Made by a program: the position numbers and the translations under genes. DNA of 26,982 nt. Origin: a virus. A model generated the notes under the pieces. That model made no database searches. It was not told where the DNA came from and was given only the letters and a program-made list of their open reading frames with translations. The stretch spans positions 1 to 26,982 of IMG/VR virus record IMGVR_UViG_3300024348_001719; one strand, written 5' to 3'. Below are positions 5,048-12,647 of this stretch, one piece after another. Within the stretch, counting starts at the first letter, position 1; each line of letters starts with the position of its first letter.

Positions 5048-7767
5048 GGTTTCCTTCTCCTTATTCTTGGGTCTCCCCCGCTAGGTCCTCCACCACTTGA
5101 GCCTCCGCCAGGTGTTGGGGTTGTTCCACCTGCGGTTCTTGCTGCTGAGGCTGCAGCATTAGTTGCTGCTCCTGCTGCTGCTCCTGCCACTGTTACAGCA
5201 TTTAGGGCTGCTCCAGTTGCAACTACTGTTGCTACAACCATCTTGGTTGCTTCTTCTCTTTCCTCTACAGTCATATCTGCACCTATACTTCCAAGGGCAG
5301 CAATGGCTGCTACTGGATTGCTAAACAGTTCTTCTGTAAATGCTGCTATATTTGTAACTATTTCAATTTGTGCGCCGACCTCTGCTGTAATAACTACTTC
5401 TTGCCCACTTTCACTAGTGCGAACTTCTACTGGTGTATCTGGTGGTAAGTCTGCTAATTTAATTCCAGCATCTGCTACTTGTTCTTTTGTAAGATTTTCT
5501 CCAGGAGCAACTGATTGAATCAATGCATCAGCAACAATTTCTTTTTCTGCGGTAGACATTTTCCCATCAGTAGATACTAAGGCTACGATTGCTGCAACAT
5601 CTTCTTTTGAAACTTCACCATCAGATGCAAGTGCTGCTAATACTGCTACTTGATCTGCAGTAGAAACTTTACCATCTGCTGCCAATGCTTCAATTAATTG
5701 ATTAGTTTCTTTTCCATCAATTTCACCATCTGCAGCCATTGATTCTGCAATTGCTTCAACTTCTGTGCTATCTACTCTTCCATCTAATAATGCATCATCA
5801 ACTGTATTATTTACATCTTCTATTGATCCCGCCTCTGGCTCAATCGCAGGTGGCTCTTCTGCAGGAGGTTCTTCTGCTGGCGGTTCAATTACTGGAGGTT
5901 CTTCTACAGAAGGCTCAACAACTGGAGGCTGTTCTGTAGGTGGTTCTTCTACAGGAGGTTGTTCTGTAGGTAGTTCTTCTACAGGAGGTTGTTCTGTTGG
6001 AGGCTCAACTGGCACGGTAGGCTCTTCTACGGGTGGTTGTTCTGTGGGTGGCTCTTCAATAGGTGGTTCTTCAGCAGGTGGCTCAACTGGCACAGGTGGT
6101 TGGTCTACAGTGGGTTGTTCTGTAGGTGGCTCAGGGGCTGGTGGCTCAACCAAAGCAGGAGGAGTTGGAACAGGTGCTGAGGTTGGTGCAGGAATTGCAT
6201 TAATTACTGCTTGTGCCTCTGCAATTATTGTAGGTGCTGTAGTTACTTTTTCTACTGCTGTAGAAACAATTGCAAGGTCTGCTACTTTTGCAGTTAATGT
6301 TGTATTTGCTGTTGCTAATGCAGTTACAGTATTTTGTGAAACTGTTGCAATGGGAGCAATTACTGTATTTGTGTTTGCTGTATTTGTTGCAACAACTGCT
6401 GTAATTGCTGAGTTTAATGTAGCAATTTGTGCATTAGCGGTATCAATTGCTGTTTGAATTGCTGCTGTTGAAGGATCTGGTGTAGGTGTAAATGATGCAC
6501 CTTGACTAATAGTTCCATTAAATCCAGGCCCAGAATTTGTATCAGTGATAGGAGTAATTGTTCCATTAGTACTTGATCTAGTATTAAAACGAGCACCATT
6601 TGGAATAGGTCCAGTAACACTGACATCTGCTATCCAAGCACCATCTGCTGGATTTACATCAGCATTAAATCTAATTTGCGTCATCTGTGTATCAGCGGTA
6701 GTTTGTGGATATGGACGAACATCCCAGGCCACAGAAAGAGTGTTAGTAGTTGTTGAGTAAGTTACGCCAGAGCCATTACTCCAGGTAGTCCAGTCATATC
6801 CTGCTATAGAAATAGAAGGAGCAGTTGGTGTTGAATAATAGTTTTGTCCCTCATTAACACCAAAAGTAATAGTTGCATTAGAGCCAACATAGACATTATT
6901 ATAAACAGTGTTTCCCATACGTAAATTAAATGGAAGGTTCATACGAACTCCAGCATCATCTGTATTTGCTAATACATTTGTTGATGCTCCAATTGTTGCT
7001 GCCAAAGCATTTACTGCATCTTGAGCATTATTGATAGCAACATTTGCCTGAGTTAGTTGTGTTTGTGCCTCTGTCCGTGCAGGTGCTACTGCTGCTACTG
7101 CCGTGGTTGCAGTTGATACCGTTGCTGTTGCTTCAGTTACTGCTGTCTGTGCTGCTTGAACTGCTGTAGAGGCTGTTACAGATTGTGCAACTTCTGTTGC
7201 AATTGCTGTTGCTACTTGAGTAACCGTAGTTGGTGTTTGTGTCATTAATGGAGTTGCTGTTGCTAATACCGTTGCAGTTGCAGCCTCAACCACTGGAGTT
7301 GCTGCCGTGACAGCAGTTTGTGCTACAGCAACTTCTGGAGTTGTTGTTGTTGCAGTTACTGGTATTGCTGCAATTGCTGTCGTTACCGCAGTTACCGCAG
7401 TCGTTACATCAGTAGTTACTGTTGCTGCTGTTGCTACAACTGTGGAAACATTTGATACTTCTGCTACAGCAGTGGTGGCTGCTGTGACTGCAGCAGTTGC
7501 TGCTGCTACGGCTGTGTTAGATGTTGTTACTGCCTGAATTGCTGTTGCTATTGTGGCTGTTGCTGTCTCTGATGCTGACACTGCTTGTGCAACCTCAGTA
7601 GTGGCTGTTGCAATGGCTGTATTTACGGCTATTTGTGCTGGACTAACTACAACTTGCTCAGCAGGGGCTGGAACCTCATCTGCATGTGAAAAATTTACTG
7701 GAGAAAAAATCATCCATAATGTTAAAAATAACCCCACTAACCCTGATCTGATTAGTATGTTTTTAAT
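5044..7767 (-). CDS. Large secreted, repeat-rich adhesin-like surface protein (probable ATT start)
   Basis: About 907 residues. The start is read as ATT at 7767, six bases after AAGGAG. This gives MKNILIRSGLVGLFLTLWMI, a full signal peptide with basic N-region and SHA cleavage site near residue 29; the alternative GTG at 7737 has no ribosome binding site and loses the basic residues. Domains in order: a low-complexity Ala/Thr/Val region (about 30-265), a beta-rich domain (about 270-425, with LPFNLRM and NVYVGSNATITFG), a second Ala/Thr stretch (about 430-520), a Pro/Glu-rich stalk (about 533-645), five tandem 18-residue DG repeats (about 662-751), a beta segment, an Ala/Val-rich hydrophobic stretch (about 850-885), a Gly-rich linker and a basic end, RIRRRKP. 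The end resembles a membrane anchor with an inside-positive tail. Likely displayed on the cell surface; binding partner unknown. It has its own promoter and follows a terminator. Confidence 0.8.
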   Translation of the reverse strand: MKNILIRSGLVGLFLTLWMIFSPVNFSHADEVPAPAEQVVVSPAQIAVNTAIATATTEVAQAVSASETATATIATAIQAVTTSNTAVAAATAAVTAATTAVAEVSNVSTVVATAATVTTDVTTAVTAVTTAIAAIPVTATTTTPEVAVAQTAVTAATPVVEAATATVLATATPLMTQTPTTVTQVATAIATEVAQSVTASTAVQAAQTAVTEATATVSTATTAVAAVAPARTEAQTQLTQANVAINNAQDAVNALAATIGASTNVLANTDDAGVRMNLPFNLRMGNTVYNNVYVGSNATITFGVNEGQNYYSTPTAPSISIAGYDWTTWSNGSGVTYSTTTNTLSVAWDVRPYPQTTADTQMTQIRFNADVNPADGAWIADVSVTGPIPNGARFNTRSSTNGTITPITDTNSGPGFNGTISQGASFTPTPDPSTAAIQTAIDTANAQIATLNSAITAVVATNTANTNTVIAPIATVSQNTVTALATANTTLTAKVADLAIVSTAVEKVTTAPTIIAEAQAVINAIPAPTSAPVPTPPALVEPPAPEPPTEQPTVDQPPVPVEPPAEEPPIEEPPTEQPPVEEPTVPVEPPTEQPPVEELPTEQPPVEEPPTEQPPVVEPSVEEPPVIEPPAEEPPAEEPPAIEPEAGSIEDVNNTVDDALLDGRVDSTEVEAIAESMAADGEIDGKETNQLIEALAADGKVSTADQVAVLAALASDGEVSKEDVAAIVALVSTDGKMSTAEKEIVADALIQSVAPGENLTKEQVADAGIKLADLPPDTPVEVRTSESGQEVVITAEVGAQIEIVTNIAAFTEELFSNPVAAIAALGSIGADMTVEEREEATKMVVATVVATGAALNAVTVAGAAAGAATNAAASAARTAGGTTPTPGGGSSGGGPSGGDPRIRRRKP
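5515..5784 (-). repeat. Five tandem 18-residue DG repeats in the surface protein
   Basis: Five consecutive units of exactly 18 residues, each starting Asp-Gly-x-[Val/Ile/Met]-[Asp/Ser] and continuing with an amphipathic helix (units begin DGRVDS, DGEIDG, DGKVST, DGEVSK, DGKMST). The acidic loop followed by a helix recalls half an EF-hand or a calcium-stabilised helical solenoid, but the full 12-residue EF loop is absent. Confidence 0.8.
5924..5983 (-). repeat. 30-base tandem repeat in the Pro/Glu-rich stalk
   Basis: Two adjacent 30-base units (5924-5953 and 5954-5983) differ at only two positions, and a third unit begins at 5984 and then diverges. Each encodes ten residues of the PPTEQPPVEE kind. 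Copy number could change by slippage without shifting the frame, altering stalk length. Confidence 0.75.
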
Positions 7768-7814
7768 ATTTTTCTCCTTATATAGCCTTAGTGGTGGACA
7801 TGACTAATAAGTTT

Positions 7815-7823
7815 ATTATACCA
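7815..7823 (-). promoter_or_regulatory. Extended -10 promoter for the large surface protein
   Basis: On the minus strand TGGTATAAT (TGnTATAAT) lies directly after the terminator of the preceding gene and about 48 bases before the ATT start. No good -35 was seen. The terminator-promoter order argues that this gene is expressed separately from the 368-residue protein. Confidence 0.55.
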
Positions 7824-7832
7824 TTTTTATAT

Positions 7833-7866
7833 AAAAAGAAAGAGGGCTGGTGTTAACCAACCCTCT
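7833..7866 (-). terminator. Rho-independent terminator after the 368-residue protein gene
   Basis: On the minus strand AGAGGGTTGGT pairs with ACCAGCCCTCT (11 bp with one G-T wobble) across a TAAC loop and is followed by TTCTTTTT. It begins about 17 bases after the stop of the 368-residue surface protein gene. It is the clearest terminator in the window. Confidence 0.85.
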
Positions 7867-7882
7867 AACTTATTAAGTTAAG

Positions 7883-8989
7883 TTACTTCTTTAGAGTAAC
7901 TTTAGCCTTTGGATTCTTTGCGTTCCACTTCTTTGCAAGAGCGTTATACTCTGCTTTATATGTTGCTGCTGCAAGATCTGATGCTGCAGTTGCTGCAGCC
8001 TTTTCAGTTGCTGCTGTTGCCTTTGCATCTGCAAGTGCCTTGTCTGCTGCTGCCTTTGCTGCTGCTGCATCTGCTTCTGACTTAGCAAGTGCTGCCTTTG
8101 CAGTTGCAAGTGCTGCATCTGCTGCTGCTTTAGCAGCAGTTGCTGCTGTTGCTGCTGCTGTTGCATCTGCTGCACGAGCAGCGACTGAGGCTGCTAGTTG
8201 TGCAGTAAGTGCTGCATTGCTTGTAGCAAGATCAGAAACTGTAACAAACTTTGTAACAGACTTAACTGCTACTGGTAGTCCATCAACATCTGTTGCTGTA
8301 ATAGCAAAACCAATAGCAGCATTGCCTGCTGTTGCTGGATATGTAACTGATACCTTTGAGATACCTGTTGTTGTGTCAGATGCTGCAGATGCTGTAGAAA
8401 CTGTTGCACCAACAACTGTAACTACTGGTGTAGTTGCTGCTGGTACGTTTCCAAAAATATCTGTAACTGTAGTTGAGTATTCAACAACGCTTGAAGTATT
8501 TGCTGATAGAGCAACTACTGGCGAAATGTTGTATGCAGGACCAGCGGTTCCCTTTACGTAGTATACATATGTATTTCCACCATTGGTAATTGTTACAGTA
8601 CCTGTAGCAGTTGACTTTGTGTAAACATAAAAATCTGCTGTTGTACCTGTTCCAACATTAACTGAATATGAAGTAACTCCTGAAGCAGAGGTTACTGGAG
8701 CAGTAGTTGTGTGAAGTGCTGGAACAATAAATGCTCCTGATGTTACAACAGAAACTACTGTTGCTGTGTCAATACCTGTTAAGGCAAACTTGACTGCATC
8801 GGCAGCCTCCACCTTATTATCAGATGGAACAGTTACTACTGCTGCACCTGCTACTGTATTTGCGTCTGTATCTGCAACTGTATTAACAGATACCGCAATA
8901 GTAGGAACTGCTTGTGCAGTTGCCGTACCAAGAACTGTACCAGCCAAGGCTGCAGCCAAGACTAGGCTAATCTTCTTAAATGAATTCAT
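7883..8989 (-). CDS. Secreted Ala/Thr/Val-rich surface (S-layer-like) protein
   Basis: A 368-residue exported protein. Residues 1-28 are a signal peptide (MNSFKK, hydrophobic core, AQA before VPTIAV). A beta-rich, Ig-like region runs to about 250 and is almost free of charged or large residues. Then comes a heptad-like Ala/Lys/Asp coiled coil from about 255 to 345 (for example AAKAAADKALADAKATA), and a basic tail ending AKVTLKK. From memory, low-GC freshwater actinobacteria carry surface proteins with this layout, so it may be a host-derived or host-mimicking cell-wall protein; this was not checked by search. Start ATG has AAGGAG seven bases upstream within the 17-base leader shared with the S8 protease. 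It lies directly after the terminase large subunit, with a candidate promoter, and ends at a terminator, so it can be transcribed alone. Confidence 0.8.
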   Translation of the reverse strand: MNSFKKISLVLAAALAGTVLGTATAQAVPTIAVSVNTVADTDANTVAGAAVVTVPSDNKVEAADAVKFALTGIDTATVVSVVTSGAFIVPALHTTTAPVTSASGVTSYSVNVGTGTTADFYVYTKSTATGTVTITNGGNTYVYYVKGTAGPAYNISPVVALSANTSSVVEYSTTVTDIFGNVPAATTPVVTVVGATVSTASAASDTTTGISKVSVTYPATAGNAAIGFAITATDVDGLPVAVKSVTKFVTVSDLATSNAALTAQLAASVAARAADATAAATAATAAKAAADAALATAKAALAKSEADAAAAKAAADKALADAKATAATEKAAATAASDLAAATYKAEYNALAKKWNAKNPKAKVTLKK

Positions 8990-8991
8990 TC

Positions 8992-9008
8992 TTTCTCCTT
9001 GTTAGTTT
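8992..9008 (-). repeat. 17-base leader shared with 3725-3741
   Basis: Exact copy of the translation leader AAACTAACAAGGAGAAA found before the secreted S8 protease. Here it is fully intergenic. Confidence 0.8.
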
Positions 9009-9024
9009 ATCTGATACTTTGACC

Positions 9025-9054
9025 AGAATATTAAATTAAATTAAAGCCGTCCAA
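9025..9054 (-). promoter_or_regulatory. Candidate promoter for the 368-residue surface protein
   Basis: On the minus strand TTGGAC (9054-9049), an 18-base AT-rich spacer and TATTCT (9030-9025) give a passable -35/-10 pair. It overlaps the last codons of the terminase gene and lies about 36 bases before the surface protein start. Weak sequence, supportive position. Confidence 0.35.
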
Positions 9055-10806
9055 GAAATCTCTAACATCGTCAGGCATTTTCGGATTATCTAATTCTACC
9101 ATACGTTGCTCTTTCTCCGCAAGTCGTGCTGAAGTAGACCAGGTATGGACTTCTATCTCTGTATTATTATTCTTTGGTGTATGTGATATTGCTCCAAATA
9201 CCGCACCAGTTACGGCATCTGCTAAGTCTTTAGATTTTTTACGGGGGTGATCAACACGATTACCCTTCATAATTTTAAGTTCTGACATTTCTTCTAATAG
9301 GATAGGTATTCTTGGGATAGACACACGCTCTTCATAAATCATCATCGCAAGATCTTCGTAATGCTTCTTGGCAACAGAGACTGTTTCAGTCCTAATTCCA
9401 ACGGCCTGCAACTCATTTTGAATATCAAATGATTGCCAACGGTCAAAAGAAACCATGCCAATATTAAAACCTTGTCTACGAAGGTTTATAATCCATTGCT
9501 TAACTTCAGACAGATTAACTGGTCCTTCTGCTCTTGGCTCCCACCATGCAACTGCATCTACTACTACTATTGGTGCTACTTGTTCGTAGTCTTTAATTAC
9601 CTGGATATTTACCCATTTATCTACGTGAGCAATTGCTACCGCACACTTATCGTGCTTTTGTGCAAGGTCAGCATGGATGTAATAAGTTTTCTCTGGATCT
9701 GGCACAAAGGTTTCATCAAACCTTCTAAATGAATCTAGTGGATTTCTACTGTTCATACACTTCTCAACCTTGTCAATTTGTTTAAAGAAAGCATCAGATG
9801 AGTATGTTGGCATACAAGCAAAACGCATCATGGCATCACCAAGATCAGTATAAAACGCTAGTTTAAAGTCTTCTATCTTACGGGTTGGATTTACTTCCCA
9901 TGTAGGTCTTTTGAATGCGTATACCCTTGGAATTTTGTATTGAAGGATGGTATCCTCATCCCACGAGATTTGAAATTGATTACCAGGGTCTTCATGGGGT
10001 AAGTCTTCATTCATAATAAAAGTGTGTGTTCTTTCAATGGTTTCTTTTTCTGCAATTACTGATTCATATCGTTGAGAAATAAAGTCACCCTGATAGCGTG
10101 GGAATGAAAGCAAAACAACTTTTCCAAGGTCTGGAAAACGAGAGTCTACTGAACCACGGAATGCTTTATAAATATTATCGGCTGTCTTTCCTTGTTCATT
10201 GCCAGATACTACTTCACTTACAAATCCAGAAATCTCATCAAGGACTGCCATAAGCAAGTTTAAACCCTCATGAGATTCTCTTTCTGAGTGTCCAGAATAA
10301 ACTGTAATTGCTTTATCAAACTCAATTGAGTCAGCCTTTGCATTATACTTTCCAGCAAACCAAGGTGACTTTTCAATTTTTGTTTTAAAACCTTTGAAGA
10401 AAACGTTTTTTGCTTGTTGTGCGTTAACAGCAACGTTAATAATATCAATAGCATCTCCTGCAGGCTTACCGTAATAAATTGCAGGGTCTTTAAGGCATAA
10501 TAGTTTATATACTACATATGCACAGGCTACTGTTGATATAAAGTCTTTTCCAGATCCCTTGCCAAGTTGCAGAATTAATTCGTTTTTAGTGTATTTATTA
10601 AAGTGTTTTGTTCCTTCAATATCTCCCATAATATCTATTACGTCTTCTTTGCGATAGATTTGGCTCATGGCTTCTACAATTTCGTATTGAATATCAGATA
10701 AAAGTGGTTGACCAAGATAATCAGGTGACTGGACAAATGTCTTTACGTCAACTGGAGTTTCAATAAAATGATTCTCTTTTAATACTTCAAGAAAATCATT
10801 GAACAT
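9031..10806 (-). CDS. Terminase large subunit
   Basis: The packaging motor: an N-terminal ATPase pumps DNA into the prohead and a C-terminal RNase H-fold nuclease cuts the concatemer. With the ATG start, the Walker A is GKGSGKD at 82-88, Walker B ends in LMAVLDEIS with Asp190/Glu191, and the nuclease acidic residues are Asp380 (HADLAQKHD), Asp455 (VSFDRWQS) and Asp527/Asp530 (KSKDLADAV). Length is 591 residues. A TTG at 10815 is also possible and would add three residues; the ATG at 10806 was preferred as the commoner codon, though neither has a good ribosome binding site, which suggests coupling to the small subunit gene it overlaps. It is followed by surface-protein genes instead of portal and capsid genes, which must lie elsewhere in the genome. 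Confidence 0.93.
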   Translation of the reverse strand: MFNDFLEVLKENHFIETPVDVKTFVQSPDYLGQPLLSDIQYEIVEAMSQIYRKEDVIDIMGDIEGTKHFNKYTKNELILQLGKGSGKDFISTVACAYVVYKLLCLKDPAIYYGKPAGDAIDIINVAVNAQQAKNVFFKGFKTKIEKSPWFAGKYNAKADSIEFDKAITVYSGHSERESHEGLNLLMAVLDEISGFVSEVVSGNEQGKTADNIYKAFRGSVDSRFPDLGKVVLLSFPRYQGDFISQRYESVIAEKETIERTHTFIMNEDLPHEDPGNQFQISWDEDTILQYKIPRVYAFKRPTWEVNPTRKIEDFKLAFYTDLGDAMMRFACMPTYSSDAFFKQIDKVEKCMNSRNPLDSFRRFDETFVPDPEKTYYIHADLAQKHDKCAVAIAHVDKWVNIQVIKDYEQVAPIVVVDAVAWWEPRAEGPVNLSEVKQWIINLRRQGFNIGMVSFDRWQSFDIQNELQAVGIRTETVSVAKKHYEDLAMMIYEERVSIPRIPILLEEMSELKIMKGNRVDHPRKKSKDLADAVTGAVFGAISHTPKNNNTEIEVHTWSTSARLAEKEQRMVELDNPKMPDDVRDFLDGFNLI

Positions 10807-11332
10807 CGTGGACAACGGTAATCACTTCTCCTTCTTTTGCAATAACAGAAAGTCTTTTCATTATAATATCACGTACTTCTGGATGCTCTGAAGCAATGTC
10901 TCTTAAGATTCCAACAAGAACTTCTTGTCGTCTTTCAATTTCCATCATTTCTTCTGCAAGTTCTTTATTCTCAAGAAGTCCAGCCTTTTGTAGCATGTCA
11001 ATTCTTCTTGACTCAATATCTAAAACTAACTTAATGCCAGCAGTTTTAGCACTAAGGTTTGTTGATAGACTTGCCTCATCAATAACCTCGTAAGCCTTTG
11101 TAATTAATTTTGTATAGTGTGTATCTGCTCCAACCAAAGCCTCTTTTGCACGGGCACGAATAGCATCATTTGCAGATGCCATAACCTTCCACTCATTAAT
11201 TAAAGACACAACACGGGTTCGTGGAATGTCTAGTTCTTTAGAAATAACTGTAGGGTCATTACCCTTAAGATATTCCGTAACCACTTGATTTACTTCATCA
11301 AGATGTTGAATAAGTTCTGTCTCAGTTGACAT
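10796..11332 (-). CDS. Terminase small subunit (HTH)
   Basis: Predicted DNA-recognition partner of the large terminase. The 178-residue protein has an N-terminal helix-turn-helix (TVISKELDIPRTRVVSLINE at about 28-47), a central helical region, and a long helix rich in Glu/Arg at about 120-150 (ELAEEMMEIERRQEVLVGI) suited to oligomerisation. The call rests on the HTH, size and the 11-base overlap with the large subunit gene. The ATG has GAGGG upstream and overlaps the end of the DUF3310 gene by 11 bases. Confidence 0.8.
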   Translation of the reverse strand: MSTETELIQHLDEVNQVVTEYLKGNDPTVISKELDIPRTRVVSLINEWKVMASANDAIRARAKEALVGADTHYTKLITKAYEVIDEASLSTNLSAKTAGIKLVLDIESRRIDMLQKAGLLENKELAEEMMEIERRQEVLVGILRDIASEHPEVRDIIMKRLSVIAKEGEVITVVHDVQ

Positions 11333-11564
11333 ACTTTCCCTCTAGTCTATTTATTTCATCTTTGATATAAAAGATGGCTTTTTCTAAATCTTGAATCGTT
11401 TTTGCTTCATCTTTAATTCCTGCTCTCCACAAGTACTTAAAGGCATTTCCAATATTAAAATTGCGATGTCTAGTAATCTGAATGCACTCAATTCCAGAAG
11501 GATCTGTTGTGTAATGTGCGGGATGATTTACTTGGTCAACGGTAATATGCAGATTGGCGCTCAC
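11322..11564 (-). CDS. DUF3310 family protein
   Basis: An 80-residue protein with the DUF3310 pattern: VNHPAHYT at 12-19, IECIQITRHRNFNIGNAFKYLWRAG at about 25-48, and KTIQDLEKAIFYIKDEI at 55-71. This family is widespread in phages and its biochemical role is not known to me with certainty; nucleotide-metabolism roles have been suggested. The start is GTG at 11564, overlapping the stop of the micro-gene before it by 4 bases (GTGA). Confidence 0.88.
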   Translation of the reverse strand: MSANLHITVDQVNHPAHYTTDPSGIECIQITRHRNFNIGNAFKYLWRAGIKDEAKTIQDLEKAIFYIKDEINRLEGKYVN

Positions 11565-11722
11565 ACAGTTACCTCAACGTTTAACCTTTTAAAACATTTT
11601 GAGCAATCTGTGTATGTTCTTCCAGTAAACGGACATGAAGACACAGATGACTCTGTGTGCTTACAAAACAAACTTAATGTAAGTGTTTTTGTAAAATCTA
11701 TAAAATGTTTAATAATCTTCAT
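11561..11722 (-). CDS. 53-residue cysteine-rich small protein
   Basis: Starts MKIIKHFIDFTKTLTLS and has four cysteines (20, 30, 40, 43) plus His22, spaced like a small zinc-binding fold (CKH, SSC, TDCSKC). The ATG has GAGG six bases upstream, lying inside the end of the previous micro-gene, and the stop overlaps the GTG start of the DUF3310 gene. Tight coupling on both sides and the good ribosome binding site support a real gene. Function unknown. Confidence 0.65.
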   Translation of the reverse strand: MKIIKHFIDFTKTLTLSLFCKHTESSVSSCPFTGRTYTDCSKCFKRLNVEVTV

Positions 11723-11846
11723 CTTCATCCTCTTCTAAGTTCCAGTCAAATGATTCTGGAATATTTTTTAATGCAACAATAGTATAGGTAATGCCTGCTG
11801 CTGCAGCCAATGACAATATAAAAATAATTTTTTTTATTTTATTCAT
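11709..11846 (-). CDS. 45-residue single-pass membrane protein
   Basis: Sequence begins MNKIKKIIFILSLAAAAG: a basic N-terminus and one hydrophobic helix at about 7-25, then an acidic tail ending NLEEDEDEDY. It could be a membrane-anchored small protein or an uncleaved signal-anchor peptide. The ATG overlaps the stop of the small HTH gene by 4 bases (ATGA), and its end overlaps the next gene by 14 bases. Function unknown; inhibitors of host membrane enzymes often have this size and shape. Confidence 0.6.
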   Translation of the reverse strand: MNKIKKIIFILSLAAAAGITYTIVALKNIPESFDWNLEEDEDEDY

Positions 11847-11998
11847 CTTTTAGATTTCCTTAATCCAAATTTAGCAAGGTATACGTAGATAGTCTCAACA
11901 CTGGCTCCGCACTCCTTTGCAATCTCTTCTGGAGTCTTTTTATCCATAAGGTAACGCTTACGCATATAGACTTCTGATGTATATAGTTTAGCAGGCAT
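11843..11998 (-). CDS. 51-residue helix-turn-helix protein
   Basis: The protein is essentially one HTH: RKRYLMDKKTPEEIAKECG at 13-31 and ASVETIYVYLAKFGLRK at 32-48, with a basic end. The pattern (helix, TPEEIAKECG turn, recognition helix) is that of Hin/sigma region 4-type domains. It could be a DNA-binding regulator or an accessory to a recombination protein. No good ribosome binding site precedes ATG; the previous gene stops 16 bases upstream. Confidence 0.7.
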   Translation of the reverse strand: MPAKLYTSEVYMRKRYLMDKKTPEEIAKECGASVETIYVYLAKFGLRKSKR

Positions 11999-12014
11999 AA
12001 TGTTATTTGTCAAC

Positions 12015-12647
12015 CTATTTTAAGTCAATATCATAGTTAAATCTATCAGAGTTTTCCATTATCCATTTGTCTTGATTTTCTACGTCATACTTTCTCTCAT
12101 TAATTATTCTGTCAATTAGATATTCTTTTTCCAGGGTAAACGAAGGCTCATATACCCTGACTCTATTATTAGGCTGAATTGCAAAATTTCCATCATCTCT
12201 TTGAATAACATGTCCACACTTGTGGTCTGCAGGACTTTCAGAATATCCATCATCTAAGACATTGCTATCTGGGTTATGCCAGTCTAGTGTAAATAGGTAC
12301 GTCCCCTTATGCATTGTCTTTGTTCTATCAATATACGACATTCTAAGGTTTGTTAGATTTTCAAATCTTGTTACAGCAACATGATGACTAAAAGAATTCC
12401 ATAGAACTAGGTTATGTAGATCAACTTCAGGAACTCCTGGCTCTGTACAAAAAGCAGAAATTGGAAGTCTCCACCAAAGGCCACCGTCTGGCATCAAAAT
12501 ATGAAATAGTGGGCTTCTAGACTTTAAACTTGAAACACCAAAGACTACGCACTCAAAGTATTTATCGTGGCTATCTTGATGGTTTCTTAAATAATTTCCT
12601 CTTACATAACAGTTTATCGGTGGTATGTTTGCATTTAACTCTGGCAT
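12015..12647 (-). CDS. Conserved-looking phage protein of unknown function
   Basis: A 210-residue soluble protein without a recognised domain. The N-terminal half is beta-like with NCYVRGNYLRNH at 12-23 and FHILMPDGGLWWRLPISAFC at about 48-67. The middle carries LFTLDWHNP near 118 and GYSESPADHKCGHVIQRDDG near 134, with several His and Cys that might bind metal. The C-terminus is charged. Its ATG shares a base with the RuvC stop codon (TAATG), so it is coupled to the recombination operon. Position among recombination genes hints at DNA metabolism, nothing more. Confidence 0.75.
   Translation of the reverse strand: MPELNANIPPINCYVRGNYLRNHQDSHDKYFECVVFGVSSLKSRSPLFHILMPDGGLWWRLPISAFCTEPGVPEVDLHNLVLWNSFSHHVAVTRFENLTNLRMSYIDRTKTMHKGTYLFTLDWHNPDSNVLDDGYSESPADHKCGHVIQRDDGNFAIQPNNRVRVYEPSFTLEKEYLIDRIINERKYDVENQDKWIMENSDRFNYDIDLK

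Noticed and set aside
5830-6180. CRISPR-like array in the repeated region
   Set aside because: Repeats are contiguous, without unique spacers, and encode an in-frame Pro/Glu stalk.
5765-6457. 230-residue plus-strand reading frame rich in Gly/Ser
   Set aside because: It is the complement of the Pro/Glu repeat region of the large surface protein; low complexity keeps the opposite frame open. No ribosome binding site and opposite to all other genes.
7891-8175. Gln-rich minus-strand frame (poly-Q like)
   Set aside because: Frame-shifted reading of the Ala-rich (GCA-repeat) codons of the surface protein; the main frame has a signal peptide and ribosome binding site.
8040-8561. 173-residue plus-strand Ala/Val-rich reading frame
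   Set aside because: Antisense shadow of the Ala-rich coiled coil of the 368-residue protein.
11391-11738. 115-residue plus-strand frame over the micro-gene region
   Set aside because: Runs opposite to DUF3310 and to three coupled minus-strand micro-genes with overlapping starts and stops.
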